64,000 nucleotides of DNA from Sphingomonas ginsenosidimutans. GTDB taxonomy: Bacteria; Pseudomonadota; Alphaproteobacteria; Sphingomonadales; Sphingomonadaceae. A model generated the notes under the pieces. It saw only the letters and a list, made by a program, of their open reading frames with translations. It made no database searches and was not told the origin of the DNA. Below, one piece after another: positions 41,115-49,838 of this stretch (position 1 is the stretch's first letter; each line of letters opens with the position of its first letter). The position numbers and the translations under genes were made by a program. The stretch is from the NCBI RefSeq assembly GCF_002374835.1, contig NZ_NWVD01000001.1, forward strand, positions 62,001 through 126,000, given 5' to 3'.

Positions 41115-41219
41115 TTATTCCTGTTCGTCGGCGGGCAGATGGAACTCGTGCCAGATGCCGTTGAGGATGCCAAAACCGACCGCCAGGCCGAGGCCCAGGA
41201 CCCAGGTGAAATACCACAT
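41115..41219 (-). CDS. cydX: cytochrome bd small subunit CydX
   Basis: 34 residues. The protein begins MWYFTWVLGLGLAVGFGILN, a single membrane helix, and continues GIWHEFHLPADEQE. This is the CydX/YbgT pattern: aromatic start, WxLG, and the conserved N-x-x-W near the helix end. CydX stabilises the CydAB complex and the heme b595/d site. It lies 12 bp after cydB and 4 bp before hemN on the same strand. Confidence 0.93.
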   Translation of the reverse strand: MWYFTWVLGLGLAVGFGILNGIWHEFHLPADEQE

Positions 41220-41231
41220 GACTGCTTCCCC

Positions 41232-42368
41232 TCAGTAGAAGTCGGGGCCGGCGGTGACGGCGGCGGTGGTGACCCGCCCGAACATCACGCGATATGCCCA
41301 GGCGGTGTAGGCCAGCACGATCGGCAGGAAGACGATGGTGACGACCAGCATGATCCCCAGCGTCCGCGCGCTGGACGAGGCGTTCCAGACCGTCAGGCTG
41401 GAATGCGCGTCGATGCTGGACGGCAGGATGAACGGGAACATCGCGCAGCCCACCGTGGCGATGATCCCCGCCGCCCCCGCGCTCGACCCGCCGAACGCCA
41501 GCGCCGCCCGCTGCCGGTAGATGCCGATCATCGCCAGCGCCGTTCCCGCAAAGCCCAGCGCCGGCGCGATCGCCATCCACGGGTGCCGTGCGAAATTCGC
41601 CAGCCACCCGCCCGTGACGATGCGCGCGGTGGTGTGGAGCGGGTTGGAGGCGCCGGCAGGATCGACCGTCCCGACGATCTCGAACCCCGGCATCGCCGCC
41701 ACCATCAGTCCGCCGACCGCGAACAGCAGCAGCGCCAGCGTTCCCGCGGCAAAGCCATAGGCGGTCGCGCGGTCGTGCACCGGGCCGTGCTCGACCTTGA
41801 TCGACAGCCACGCCGCGCCGTGCAGCACCAGCATCGCCACCGACAGCACGCCCGCCAGCAACGCGAACGGGCTGAACAGCGCAAGGAAGTTGCCGTCGTA
41901 GAAAACCCGCAGGTCGCCGTCGAAGCGGAAGGGCGCGCCGGTCAGCACGTTGCCGACCGCGACGCCGAACACCAGTGCCGGCACCAGCCCGCCGACGAAT
42001 AGCGCCCAGTCCCAGCGGCTCCGCCACGCCGGATCGGGACGCTTGCTGCGATATTTGAACCCGACCGGGCGCAGGATCAGCGCGGCGAGCACCACGAACA
42101 TCGCGAGGTAGAAGCCGGAAAAGCTCGCGGCATAGACGAGCGGCCATGCGGCGAAGATCGCGCCGCCACCCAGGATGAACCACACTTGGTTCCCCTCCCA
42201 CGTCGGGCCGATCGTGTTGATGACCATCCGCCGCTCCGCATCTTTGCGGGCGACAAAGGGCAGCAGCGCCGCGACGCCCAGGTCGAACCCGTCGGTCAGC
42301 GCGAAGCCGATCAGCAGCACGCCCAGCAGCACCCACCAGATCAGGCGCAACATCTCATAGTCGAACAT
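41232..42368 (-). CDS. cydB: cytochrome bd ubiquinol oxidase subunit II
   Basis: 378 residues with about eight to nine membrane helices. The start MFDYEMLRLIWWVLLGVLLI then FALTDGFDLGVAALLPFVA is diagnostic for CydB; GPTWEGNQVWFILGGGAIFA follows. With CydA it forms the high-affinity quinol oxidase of the inner membrane. ATG at 42368 fits the conserved start, with AAAGGAGCG ahead of it. The gene lies 13 bp after cydA. Confidence 0.95.
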   Translation of the reverse strand: MFDYEMLRLIWWVLLGVLLIGFALTDGFDLGVAALLPFVARKDAERRMVINTIGPTWEGNQVWFILGGGAIFAAWPLVYAASFSGFYLAMFVVLAALILRPVGFKYRSKRPDPAWRSRWDWALFVGGLVPALVFGVAVGNVLTGAPFRFDGDLRVFYDGNFLALFSPFALLAGVLSVAMLVLHGAAWLSIKVEHGPVHDRATAYGFAAGTLALLLFAVGGLMVAAMPGFEIVGTVDPAGASNPLHTTARIVTGGWLANFARHPWMAIAPALGFAGTALAMIGIYRQRAALAFGGSSAGAAGIIATVGCAMFPFILPSSIDAHSSLTVWNASSSARTLGIMLVVTIVFLPIVLAYTAWAYRVMFGRVTTAAVTAGPDFY

Positions 42369-42381
42369 CGTGACGCTCCTT

Positions 42382-43956
42382 TCAGACGGCGAGCGGTTGC
42401 GCGGAGATCGGCGCATGCGTGTCGGCGGGCAGCGCCGGCTCGTCCTCGATCGGGCCGTGGCGGACCGCGGCCAGGATCAGCCGCACCTCGATCACCGCCA
42501 GCGTACCGTAGAGGAGGGTGAAGCCCGCGATGGTCGTCAGCAGCATCGCCGGGGTCAGGCTGGACGCGGCTAGGAAGGTCGGCAGCACGCCGTCGATCGC
42601 CCACGGCTGGCGCCCCAGTTCGGCGACGATCCAGCCCAGCTCGATCGCCACCCACGGCAGCGGGATCGCGACGACCGCCGCGCGCAGGAACCAGCGCACG
42701 CTCATGTGCAGCCTGAGCGAACAGAGGACGAAGGCGGTGGCGAACAGCGCGATCATCGCAAAGCCGATCGCGGCCATGACGCGGAACGCCCAGAACATCA
42801 CCGGCACGCTGGGCACCGTGTCCCAGGCCGCGCGCTCGACCTCGGCCGGAGTGGCGGCGGCGGGATCGGCGACGTATCGCTTCAGAAGCAGCGCATAGCC
42901 GAGATCGCGCTTGTGCGCCTCGAACGCGGCGCGGGCGGGGGCATCCTTCGCATCGGCCTTCAGCCGCTGGACCGCGGCATAGGCGACCTGCCCGGAGGCG
43001 ATCCGCTCCTGCGCCTGCAACACCAGTTCGGACATGCCGGTGACCGTGCCGCCCAGGCTGCGCGTCGCGATCAGCCCAAGCACCCACGGCACCTGCACTT
43101 CGTAGCGGGTTTCGCGGGTCGCCATGCTGGGTATGCCGAAGATCGTGAGGCCGGCGGGCGCGGGCGCGGTGTGCCAAGCGGCCTCGATCGCGGCGAGCTT
43201 CATCTTCTGGTTGTCGGTCAGCGCGTAGCCGCTTTCGTCACCCAGCACGACGACCGACAGGGATGAGGCCAGCCCGAACGCCGCTGCGACGGTCATCGAT
43301 CGGCGTGCGACTGGCAGCCACCGCCCCTTCAGCAGCCAGAAGGCGGAGATACCCAGCACCACGACCGACGCGGTGACATAGCCGGCGCTGACGGTGTGGA
43401 CGAACTTGGCCTGCGCGACGGGGTTGAACACCACCGCGCCGAAATCGGTCACCTCCATCCGCATCGTTTCCGGATTGAACGCCGCGCCGACCGGATTCTG
43501 CATCCAGCCATTGGCGATCAGGATCCACAGCGCCGACAGGTTGGTCCCCAGCGCCACCATGAAGGTGACGATGAGATGCCCCAGTTTCGACAGCCGGTCC
43601 CAGCCGAAGAACATCAGCCCGACGAACGTCGCCTCCAGGAAGAACGCCATCAACCCTTCGATGGCGAGCGGCGCGCCGAAGATGTCGCCGACATAATGCG
43701 AGAAATACGACCAGTTGGTGCCGAACTCGAACTCCATCGTCAGCCCGGTGGCGACACCGAGCACGAAATTGATCCCGAAGATCTTTCCCCAGAAGCGCGT
43801 CACCTGTCGCCACACCGGCCGCCCCGTCATGACATAGACCGATTCCATGATGACCAGCATGAAGCTGAGCCCCAGCGTCAGCGGCACGAACAGGAAATGG
43901 TAGAGCGCGGTCAGCGCGAATTGCAGCCGCGACAGGTCGATGACGCTAGGGTCCAC
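42382..43956 (-). CDS. cydA: cytochrome bd ubiquinol oxidase subunit I
   Basis: 524 residues, normal length. The N-terminus DLSRLQFALTALYHFLFVPL contains the heme ligand His of helix I. FGINFVLGVATGLTMEFEFG, KFVHTVSAGYVTASVVVLG (heme b558 His) and the periplasmic Q-loop region follow. It oxidises ubiquinol and carries hemes b558, b595 and d. GTG at 43956 is preferred, giving MDPSVIDLSRLQ, because GGAGGAG lies 9 bp upstream; an in-frame ATG at 43974 would place that Shine-Dalgarno inside the gene. It is divergent from cydD across 128 bp. Confidence 0.94.
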   Translation of the reverse strand: MDPSVIDLSRLQFALTALYHFLFVPLTLGLSFMLVIMESVYVMTGRPVWRQVTRFWGKIFGINFVLGVATGLTMEFEFGTNWSYFSHYVGDIFGAPLAIEGLMAFFLEATFVGLMFFGWDRLSKLGHLIVTFMVALGTNLSALWILIANGWMQNPVGAAFNPETMRMEVTDFGAVVFNPVAQAKFVHTVSAGYVTASVVVLGISAFWLLKGRWLPVARRSMTVAAAFGLASSLSVVVLGDESGYALTDNQKMKLAAIEAAWHTAPAPAGLTIFGIPSMATRETRYEVQVPWVLGLIATRSLGGTVTGMSELVLQAQERIASGQVAYAAVQRLKADAKDAPARAAFEAHKRDLGYALLLKRYVADPAAATPAEVERAAWDTVPSVPVMFWAFRVMAAIGFAMIALFATAFVLCSLRLHMSVRWFLRAAVVAIPLPWVAIELGWIVAELGRQPWAIDGVLPTFLAASSLTPAMLLTTIAGFTLLYGTLAVIEVRLILAAVRHGPIEDEPALPADTHAPISAQPLAV

Positions 43957-44032
43957 CGCTGAAGTCTCCTCCATGCCGGGCCATCGGGCGCCGGCTCGAT
44001 CAGCCTCATCGGCTTCGCGGGGCGCCGTCGAT

Positions 44033-44050
44033 ATACGGGAAACTCCGTAT
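44033..44050. promoter_or_regulatory. inverted repeat in the divergent cydA-cydD control region
   Basis: ATACGG-N6-CCGTAT, perfect arms, in the middle of the 128-bp space between the cydA and cydD starts and so placed to control both. No FNR/FixK box (TTGAT-N4-ATCAA) was found by eye in this space. The regulator is unknown; an Rrf2-type or similar dimer would fit the size. Confidence 0.58.
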
Positions 44051-44084
44051 TCGGCGGGCGGCAGGCGCGGACTAGGCGGTCGAC

Positions 44085-45689
44085 ATGACGCCGATCGCCG
44101 CTCCCCGCCGCCCTGGCCGCGCTCCGCTGGGCGACCTGGCCCGTCCGTCGCGCGCGGCGGCGGCGCTGATGGTCGGCGATACGGTGGCGGCGATCGGCTT
44201 TGCCGGCGGGCTTGCCGGCGCGGTGAGCGGGGCGGCATGGTGGCTGACGCTGGCGCTCGCCGCCGCCGCCGCCCGCGCGGGTATCGCATGGGTGTTGTCC
44301 GGCTGCGCCGCTGCGGCGGGACGAGGCACCGTCGCCGCCGCCCGGATACGGATCGTCCGCGCGGCGTTCCATGCCGGTCCAGAAGCGCGCCCGACCTCCT
44401 CGGCATGGGTCGGCACGGCGGTGGACGATGTCGATGCGCTCGACGGCTATGCCGCGCGGTTCCTGCCGGCCCGCGGCGCGGCGGTGATCGGCCCGCTAGC
44501 GGTACTGACCGCGATCGCGTTCGCCAGCCCGGTCAGCGCGGCGATCCTGTTCGCGACGCTGATCCCCTTCGTCGCGGCCATGGCGCTCGCGGGGGGAGCG
44601 GCCGCCGACCGGTCGCGGCGGCAGTTCGTCGCGCTCGCGCGGCTGTCGTCGCTCTTCGCCGACCGCGTGCGCGCGCTGCCCGTGGTGCTGGCGTTTCGCG
44701 CGGAGGAGCGCGAGGCGGCGCGGATCGGCACGGCCTCACAGGATCTGGCCTCGCGAACCATGGCGGTGCTGCGGGTCGCGTTCCTGTCGTCGGGGGCGCT
44801 GGAATTCTTCGCGGCGCTGTCGGTCGCGCTGGTGGCGGTCTATTGCGGGTTCGCGCTGCTGGGGCTGTTGCCCGTTGCGATTCCCGAGCGGCTGACGCTG
44901 GGGCGCGCCTTCTTCGCGCTGGCACTGGCGCCCGAATTCTATGCCCCGATGCGGCGACTTGCCGCCGCCTATCACGAACGGCAGGCGGCGGAGACCGCGG
45001 CGGCGCGGCTGCGGCCGATGCTCGACCGGCCGGTGCCGCCCGCGCCGGTTGTCGTCCGGCATCCGCCGCGGCTGGTCTTCGACCGGGTGACGATCCGCTA
45101 TCCCGATGCCGATCGCGCGGCGGTGGCGGACTTCTGCCTGACGGTCATGCCGGGGGAGACGGTCGCGCTGGTCGGCGCATCGGGCAGCGGCAAGTCGAGC
45201 CTGCTGCGCACGCTGCTGGGACTGGCACCCGTGAGGGCCGGCGCGATCTTCGTGGGCGAGGCACGGCTGCCGCCCGGTGCGGGCGTCGCGGCGGCGTGGG
45301 CGGGGCAGGACCCGTTGCTGCTGCCCGGCACCATCGCGGAGGCGATCGCGATCGCCGATCCGGCGGCGCCGCGTGAGCGGATCGCCGCCGCTGCAGCTGC
45401 GGCGGGGCTGGAAGCGGCGCTGTCGCGGCGCCCGGGCGGGCTCGACGCGCCGCTCGACGCGCGGGGCGGGGGGCTGTCCGGCGGAGAGCGGCGGCGGATC
45501 GGGATCGCGCGGGCGCTGTTGAACGACGCGCCGCTGCTGTTGCTCGATGAACCGACCGCACATCTGGATACAGCGGCGGAGGAGGAGATGATCCATGCCA
45601 TCGCGGTCGCCTGCGCCGGGCGCACCGCGCTGATCGCGACGCATTCGTCGCGCCTGGCGGCCATCGCCGATCGAGTGGTGCGGTTGTGA
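44085..45689 (+). CDS. cydD: heterodimeric thiol-reductant ABC exporter, subunit CydD
   Basis: 534 residues: membrane domain (~30-310) then an ATP-binding domain with Walker A GASGSGKSS, signature GLSGGERRR, Walker B LLLLDEPTAHLD and H-loop THSSR. CydDC exports cysteine/glutathione to the periplasm, which is needed for heme insertion into bd oxidase. The family CydD name is supported by divergence from cydA and by the CydC gene overlapping as GTGA. The ATG at 44085 is one of few start options after the control region. Confidence 0.9.
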   Translation: MTPIAAPRRPGRAPLGDLARPSRAAAALMVGDTVAAIGFAGGLAGAVSGAAWWLTLALAAAAARAGIAWVLSGCAAAAGRGTVAAARIRIVRAAFHAGPEARPTSSAWVGTAVDDVDALDGYAARFLPARGAAVIGPLAVLTAIAFASPVSAAILFATLIPFVAAMALAGGAAADRSRRQFVALARLSSLFADRVRALPVVLAFRAEEREAARIGTASQDLASRTMAVLRVAFLSSGALEFFAALSVALVAVYCGFALLGLLPVAIPERLTLGRAFFALALAPEFYAPMRRLAAAYHERQAAETAAARLRPMLDRPVPPAPVVVRHPPRLVFDRVTIRYPDADRAAVADFCLTVMPGETVALVGASGSGKSSLLRTLLGLAPVRAGAIFVGEARLPPGAGVAAAWAGQDPLLLPGTIAEAIAIADPAAPRERIAAAAAAAGLEAALSRRPGGLDAPLDARGGGLSGGERRRIGIARALLNDAPLLLLDEPTAHLDTAAEEEMIHAIAVACAGRTALIATHSSRLAAIADRVVRL

Positions 45690-47320
45690 GCGGGTTTGCC
45701 GACCTGCTCGCGGCGGAAATCCGGCGGGAACGCGCGGGGTTGCTGCGCGCCGCCCTGCTTGCGGCCGCGGTGGCCGCGGCGACGGCGATGCTGCTGGGGC
45801 TGTCCGGCTGGTTCATCACCGCGGCAGGGGCGGCGGGGCTGGCCGGGGCGGCGGCGGGATTCAACTATCTGCTGCCCAGCGCGACGATCCGTTTGCTCGC
45901 GATCGTGCGGACGGGCGCGAGATACGGGGAGCGGCTGGCCGGACATGCTGCCGCCTTCGCCGTGCTCGCGCAGGTCCGCCCGGCGCTTTACCGCGCCATT
46001 GCCGGCTCGCCTCCCGCCGCTGCGCTGGCATTGACCAGTGGCGAGGCGAGCGCGCGGCTGGTCCAGGACGTCGGTGCCATCGAAATGGCGATCGCGCGCC
46101 GGCCCGCGCGCGCCGGCGCGGCGGCAGCGATCGCCGCCGGCGGATTGCTGATCCTGAGCGTCCGGCCTGTCGCCGCGCTGTTGTTCCTCCTTCTGGCGGG
46201 GATGGCGGTGGGGCTGACGGGCTGGTCGTGCCGGCGTCTCGACGAAGCGGGGCAGGAGGTGCAGCGCCGGCAGGGCGCGTTGCGGGAACTGCTTGGTCTG
46301 CAACTGGCCGCCGCACCTGAGTTGCGCTGCTACCGCATGGAGGATGCCGCGATCGCCCGCATCGCCGCGGCTGACGCGGCGCTGGCGGATGCGCGGCGGC
46401 GGCAGGCGGCGGCCGGCGGCGCGATCGAGGCGATCGGCGCGCTCGCGACGGGCGCGGCCGCGGTCGGCGTGTTCCTGCTGGCCATGCCCGCCGGCACGGC
46501 GCTGGCGGCGCTCGGCGCGCTGACCGCGGCGGCGGCGATGGACGGGATCATGCCGGCGCTGCGCGAGCGCGCGGCACGGTCCGCAACGCGGGAGGCCGCT
46601 GCACGACTTGGCGCGCTGTTCATGCCCGACCCGCCACCTTTCCCCAAGCCCCGTTCGGCCGCCCTGACGCTGCCGGGCGTCGGCACGCTGGTCCCCGCGG
46701 GTGCGCGGATCGCGATCACCGGCGCGACCGGCACGGGCAAGACCAGCCTTGTCGAGGCGATGATCGGGCTGCGCCACCATGACGCGCCGGGTATCCGGCT
46801 GGGCGATATGCCGCTGGCGGCGCTGCCGGCGGCGACGCTGCGCGCGATCTTCGCCTGGGCGCCGCAGGATGCGCAATTGCTGGCGGGCACGGTGCGCGAC
46901 AACCTGCTGCTGGCCGACCCCGACGCCGCCGAGCGTGCGTTGTGGGACGCACTGGACGCTGCGTGTCTGGCGGGCGTGGTGCGCGCGCTGCCGCACGGGC
47001 TGGACAGCTGGATCGGCGAGAATGGCGAGCAGCTGTCCGGCGGGGAGCGGCGGCGGCTGTCGCTGGCGCGCGCCTATCTGTCGCGCGCGCCGTGGCTGTT
47101 GCTGGACGAGCCGACCGAGGCGCTGGACGCGCCGACCGAACGCGCGGTGGTCGAGCGGCTGACGCAGCGGCTGGCTCGCACTGGCCAGGGCCTGATCGCG
47201 GTCACACACCGCGACGCGGTGGCGGTGCTTTGCACCGTCCATGTCAGCCCGGCGACGTGCCGTGCGATCGACCCTGGCACGCCGCACCGCGCCGTGCGCG
47301 TGCTCGCGCCGGTGGACTGA
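45686..47320 (+). CDS. cydC: heterodimeric thiol-reductant ABC exporter, subunit CydC
   Basis: 544 residues. The membrane domain opens with an amphipathic start then LLAAAVAAATAMLLGLSGWF (GLSGWFIT is typical for CydC). The ATP-binding domain has Walker A GATGTGKTS, QDAQLLAGTVRDNLLLADPD, signature QLSGGERRR and Walker B LLLDEPTEALD. It pairs with CydD. The GTG start overlaps the cydD stop (GTGA). Its 3' end converges on the TolC-like gene with a 5-bp gap. Confidence 0.9.
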   Translation: MSGFADLLAAEIRRERAGLLRAALLAAAVAAATAMLLGLSGWFITAAGAAGLAGAAAGFNYLLPSATIRLLAIVRTGARYGERLAGHAAAFAVLAQVRPALYRAIAGSPPAAALALTSGEASARLVQDVGAIEMAIARRPARAGAAAAIAAGGLLILSVRPVAALLFLLLAGMAVGLTGWSCRRLDEAGQEVQRRQGALRELLGLQLAAAPELRCYRMEDAAIARIAAADAALADARRRQAAAGGAIEAIGALATGAAAVGVFLLAMPAGTALAALGALTAAAAMDGIMPALRERAARSATREAAARLGALFMPDPPPFPKPRSAALTLPGVGTLVPAGARIAITGATGTGKTSLVEAMIGLRHHDAPGIRLGDMPLAALPAATLRAIFAWAPQDAQLLAGTVRDNLLLADPDAAERALWDALDAACLAGVVRALPHGLDSWIGENGEQLSGGERRRLSLARAYLSRAPWLLLDEPTEALDAPTERAVVERLTQRLARTGQGLIAVTHRDAVAVLCTVHVSPATCRAIDPGTPHRAVRVLAPVD

Positions 47321-47325
47321 CGCCG

Positions 47326-48750
47326 CTAGCGGTCCAGGCCCAGAGCCGCGCGATCCGCGGTCGCGGCGGCCAGTTCGGCGCGTGCCGCGGCGATGCGGGT
47401 CTGCGCGTCGATCAGCCGTACGCGCGCGTCGTTGGCGGTTTCCTCGCGCTGGTTCACCAGGAAGAAGTCGCTGGAGCCGAGTTCGAAGCGGCGGCGTTCC
47501 GCGGCGGCGAGACGTTCGGCCAGCTGGCGTTCCTGTTCGGCGATCTCGGCCAGCCGCTCGGCCGCACCGACATTGATGCTGATCCCCTCCACCTCGACGG
47601 CGATCTGGTCGCGCAGAAAGCGGCTGCGCGCCGACAGCGCATCCATCTCCGCCCGGGCTTCCGCCATCCGGCCTTTCGCGGCGCGGTTCTGCAGGGGCAT
47701 GGAGAAGCGGAAGCCGATCGCCCCTTCCAACGGGGTGCGCGACGGGCCCCCCAGCCCGACCGGGCCGACGTCCTTGCCCAGTTCCCCGCGCAGGTCGAAC
47801 CGCGGGCGCAGGTCGTTCTGCGCCAGCGCCAGCCGCGCCGAACCCTGGTCGATCCGCGCCAGCAGCACCTGAAGATCGGGGCGGCGCTGCGCATAGTCAG
47901 CGACATTGGCCACCATTACGCCCGACAGCGCGCCGGCATCGCGCGGCAGCCGTTCCGGCCCGACGATCACCGGCTCCCCTGCATCGTCGCGGAAGTAGAG
48001 CGACAGGGCATTGGCCGCCGCCGCGAAATCGCCCTCGGCACGCACCACCAGCGCACGGCGGCGGACGAGATTCTGGTCGTTTTCCGCCAGCAGGATGTCG
48101 GGCCGCGCGCCCAGCTGCACCTGCCGCGACAGCCCGCCGCGGCGGCTTTCCGATAATTCCAGCAGGTCGCGATAGGCGCGCAGCCGCAGCCCGGCGGCGA
48201 CCCAGGTCTGGTAGGCGTCGATCGCGCGCCGCTGCACCCCGATCGCCACCGCCTCGCGTTCGAAGCGCGCGATGTCGATATCGCCCGACGCCAGCGTGCG
48301 GCGGGTGCGGCGTTCGTCCACCAGCCGGTCGCGTAGCAGCGAATAGAGCGCGCCGACCTTCACCTCGCCCAGCCGATTGGTGTAATTCTCGTCCTCGTAC
48401 ACCGGAAAGCCGCCGCGGCTGACGCGATAGCCGCCATAGACATAGCCGCCGTTGCCCGTCAGTGGGCGCGTCGCGCGGGCGCTGGCAACGGTGCCGTCGT
48501 AATAGCCCAGCGCCCGCGATCGGCCTTCCACGTCGAATACGGTATCGAACGCGCCGTCGGCGGTCAGCGCGCGTCCCTCGGCCGAGCGGACCTTGGCCAG
48601 CGCCTCGACGATCTGCGGTGCGGCGCGGGCGGACGAGCGCAACACTTCGTCAAGCGTCAACGGCGCGGCCGCCGGCGTTTGCGCGCCCGCGGGGCCGGCG
48701 ACCGCCGGAGCGGCGAGCAGCGCGGAGGCGAGGAGGAGCGCGCGGATCAT
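47326..48750 (-). CDS. TolC-family outer-membrane channel protein
   Basis: 474 residues with a signal peptide (MIRALLLASALLAAPAVAGP, cleavage near AGA). Two helical repeats follow: LTLDEVLRSSARAAPQIVEA at the start, LRDRLVDERRTRRTLASGDI in the first half, and YAQRRPDLQVLLARIDQGSA plus FRFSMPLQNRAAKGRMAEAR in the second. It is an outer-membrane exit duct of the TolC type, not lipid-anchored, unlike the NodT-type gene at 13.4 kb. The ATG overlaps the stop of the HlyD-like gene (ATGA), so it belongs to this export operon. Confidence 0.88.
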   Translation of the reverse strand: MIRALLLASALLAAPAVAGPAGAQTPAAAPLTLDEVLRSSARAAPQIVEALAKVRSAEGRALTADGAFDTVFDVEGRSRALGYYDGTVASARATRPLTGNGGYVYGGYRVSRGGFPVYEDENYTNRLGEVKVGALYSLLRDRLVDERRTRRTLASGDIDIARFEREAVAIGVQRRAIDAYQTWVAAGLRLRAYRDLLELSESRRGGLSRQVQLGARPDILLAENDQNLVRRRALVVRAEGDFAAAANALSLYFRDDAGEPVIVGPERLPRDAGALSGVMVANVADYAQRRPDLQVLLARIDQGSARLALAQNDLRPRFDLRGELGKDVGPVGLGGPSRTPLEGAIGFRFSMPLQNRAAKGRMAEARAEMDALSARSRFLRDQIAVEVEGISINVGAAERLAEIAEQERQLAERLAAAERRRFELGSSDFFLVNQREETANDARVRLIDAQTRIAAARAELAAATADRAALGLDR

Positions 48751-49838
48751 TTCGGCTTGCCCGCCTTCGCCGCGATCTTGCCGCTGTCCTCTTCCTTCGC
48801 GCCGGCGGCCCCGCCCGACGCCTTGTCGGTGGTTACCTGCCCGAATTCGAGCGGGAAGTCGTTCAGCTGGCGCCACAGTTCGTAGCCGACCGTCACCGTC
48901 TCCCCCTGCACCCAGCCATAGACCTTGCCGCCCAGCCGGACGTAGCGCGGGCCGGGCCAGGCGGGCTTGCCGGGCATCGGCTCGACCAGGATGCGGAACA
49001 GTCCCTGCGCATTGGCATTGGGGTCGATCGTGCGGACCCGCCCGTCGAAGAAGCCATAGGCGACCGAAGGCCAGCCGCTGAACTGGATGGCGGGCCAGCC
49101 CTCGAATTCCAGCCGCACCGGGCGGCCCGGGCGCAGCAGCGGCACGTCGCGGCCATCGATCAGCAGCTCCACCGCGCGTTCGACCCGTTCGGGGGCGATC
49201 ACCGCCAGCGTGGTGCCGGCGGAAACCAGCGCACCGCCGGCGGCGGCGTTCAGGTTCTGGATGCGGCCGTCGCGTGGCGCGCGGACCAGCTGAGCGGACT
49301 GACGGTTGAGCTGCACGTCGATGCGGTTCAGCTTCGCGCGCGATTCCGCCAGCTTGGCACTGGCGTCCGCGACCTTGATCTGCGCCTGTTCGAAATCGCG
49401 GCGCGCCGCCAGCCCCTCGGCAAGCAGCTGGCGGGTACGGCCGACGTCGATCGCGGCGACCGCCTGCGACTGGCGCACCGCGGCGATCTCCGCCTCCACC
49501 TGCGCGCGTTCGGCGGCGAGACGGGAGAGCAGATTGGGGTCGAGATCGACGACGCGCGCGATCGGATCGCCGCGGTTCACATGCTGGCCGTCATGGACGT
49601 ACCAGCGTTCGACGCGCCCCGGCACCAATGCGGTGACGTCCTGCGCGCGGTCGCCCGGATCGAGCGCGACGACCTGTCCGCGCCCCTGCGCGGTCTGCAG
49701 CCACGGGACCAGGAACAGGATGGCGGCCGCAGCGGCGATGCCGACCGTCACCAGCCACGCGATCGCGACGCCGACGCGCGGCGGGCGCAGCGTGGCGAGG
49801 GTGCGAAAATGCGTCAGATGTTCAGGCTGATACGACAT
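48747..49838 (-). CDS. HlyD-family membrane fusion protein
   Basis: 363 residues with one N-terminal membrane helix (~23-46, VGVAIAWLVTVGIAAAAAIL), then biotinyl-lipoyl-like and coiled-coil segments (DVTALVPGRVERWYVHDGQH; LSRLAAERAQVEAEIAAVRQ) and a beta-barrel region. The C-terminus is Lys/Gly-rich. It links an inner-membrane transporter to the TolC-like channel. It overlaps the ABC gene by 17 bp upstream and the TolC gene by 4 bp downstream, so all three are one unit. Confidence 0.87.
   Translation of the reverse strand: MSYQPEHLTHFRTLATLRPPRVGVAIAWLVTVGIAAAAAILFLVPWLQTAQGRGQVVALDPGDRAQDVTALVPGRVERWYVHDGQHVNRGDPIARVVDLDPNLLSRLAAERAQVEAEIAAVRQSQAVAAIDVGRTRQLLAEGLAARRDFEQAQIKVADASAKLAESRAKLNRIDVQLNRQSAQLVRAPRDGRIQNLNAAAGGALVSAGTTLAVIAPERVERAVELLIDGRDVPLLRPGRPVRLEFEGWPAIQFSGWPSVAYGFFDGRVRTIDPNANAQGLFRILVEPMPGKPAWPGPRYVRLGGKVYGWVQGETVTVGYELWRQLNDFPLEFGQVTTDKASGGAAGAKEEDSGKIAAKAGKPK

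Noticed and set aside
43957..44084. FNR/FixK box before cydA or cydD
   Set aside because: The nearest string, CGATCAGCCTCATCG, does not keep TTGAT-N4-ATCAA; only the ATACGG repeat is reported.
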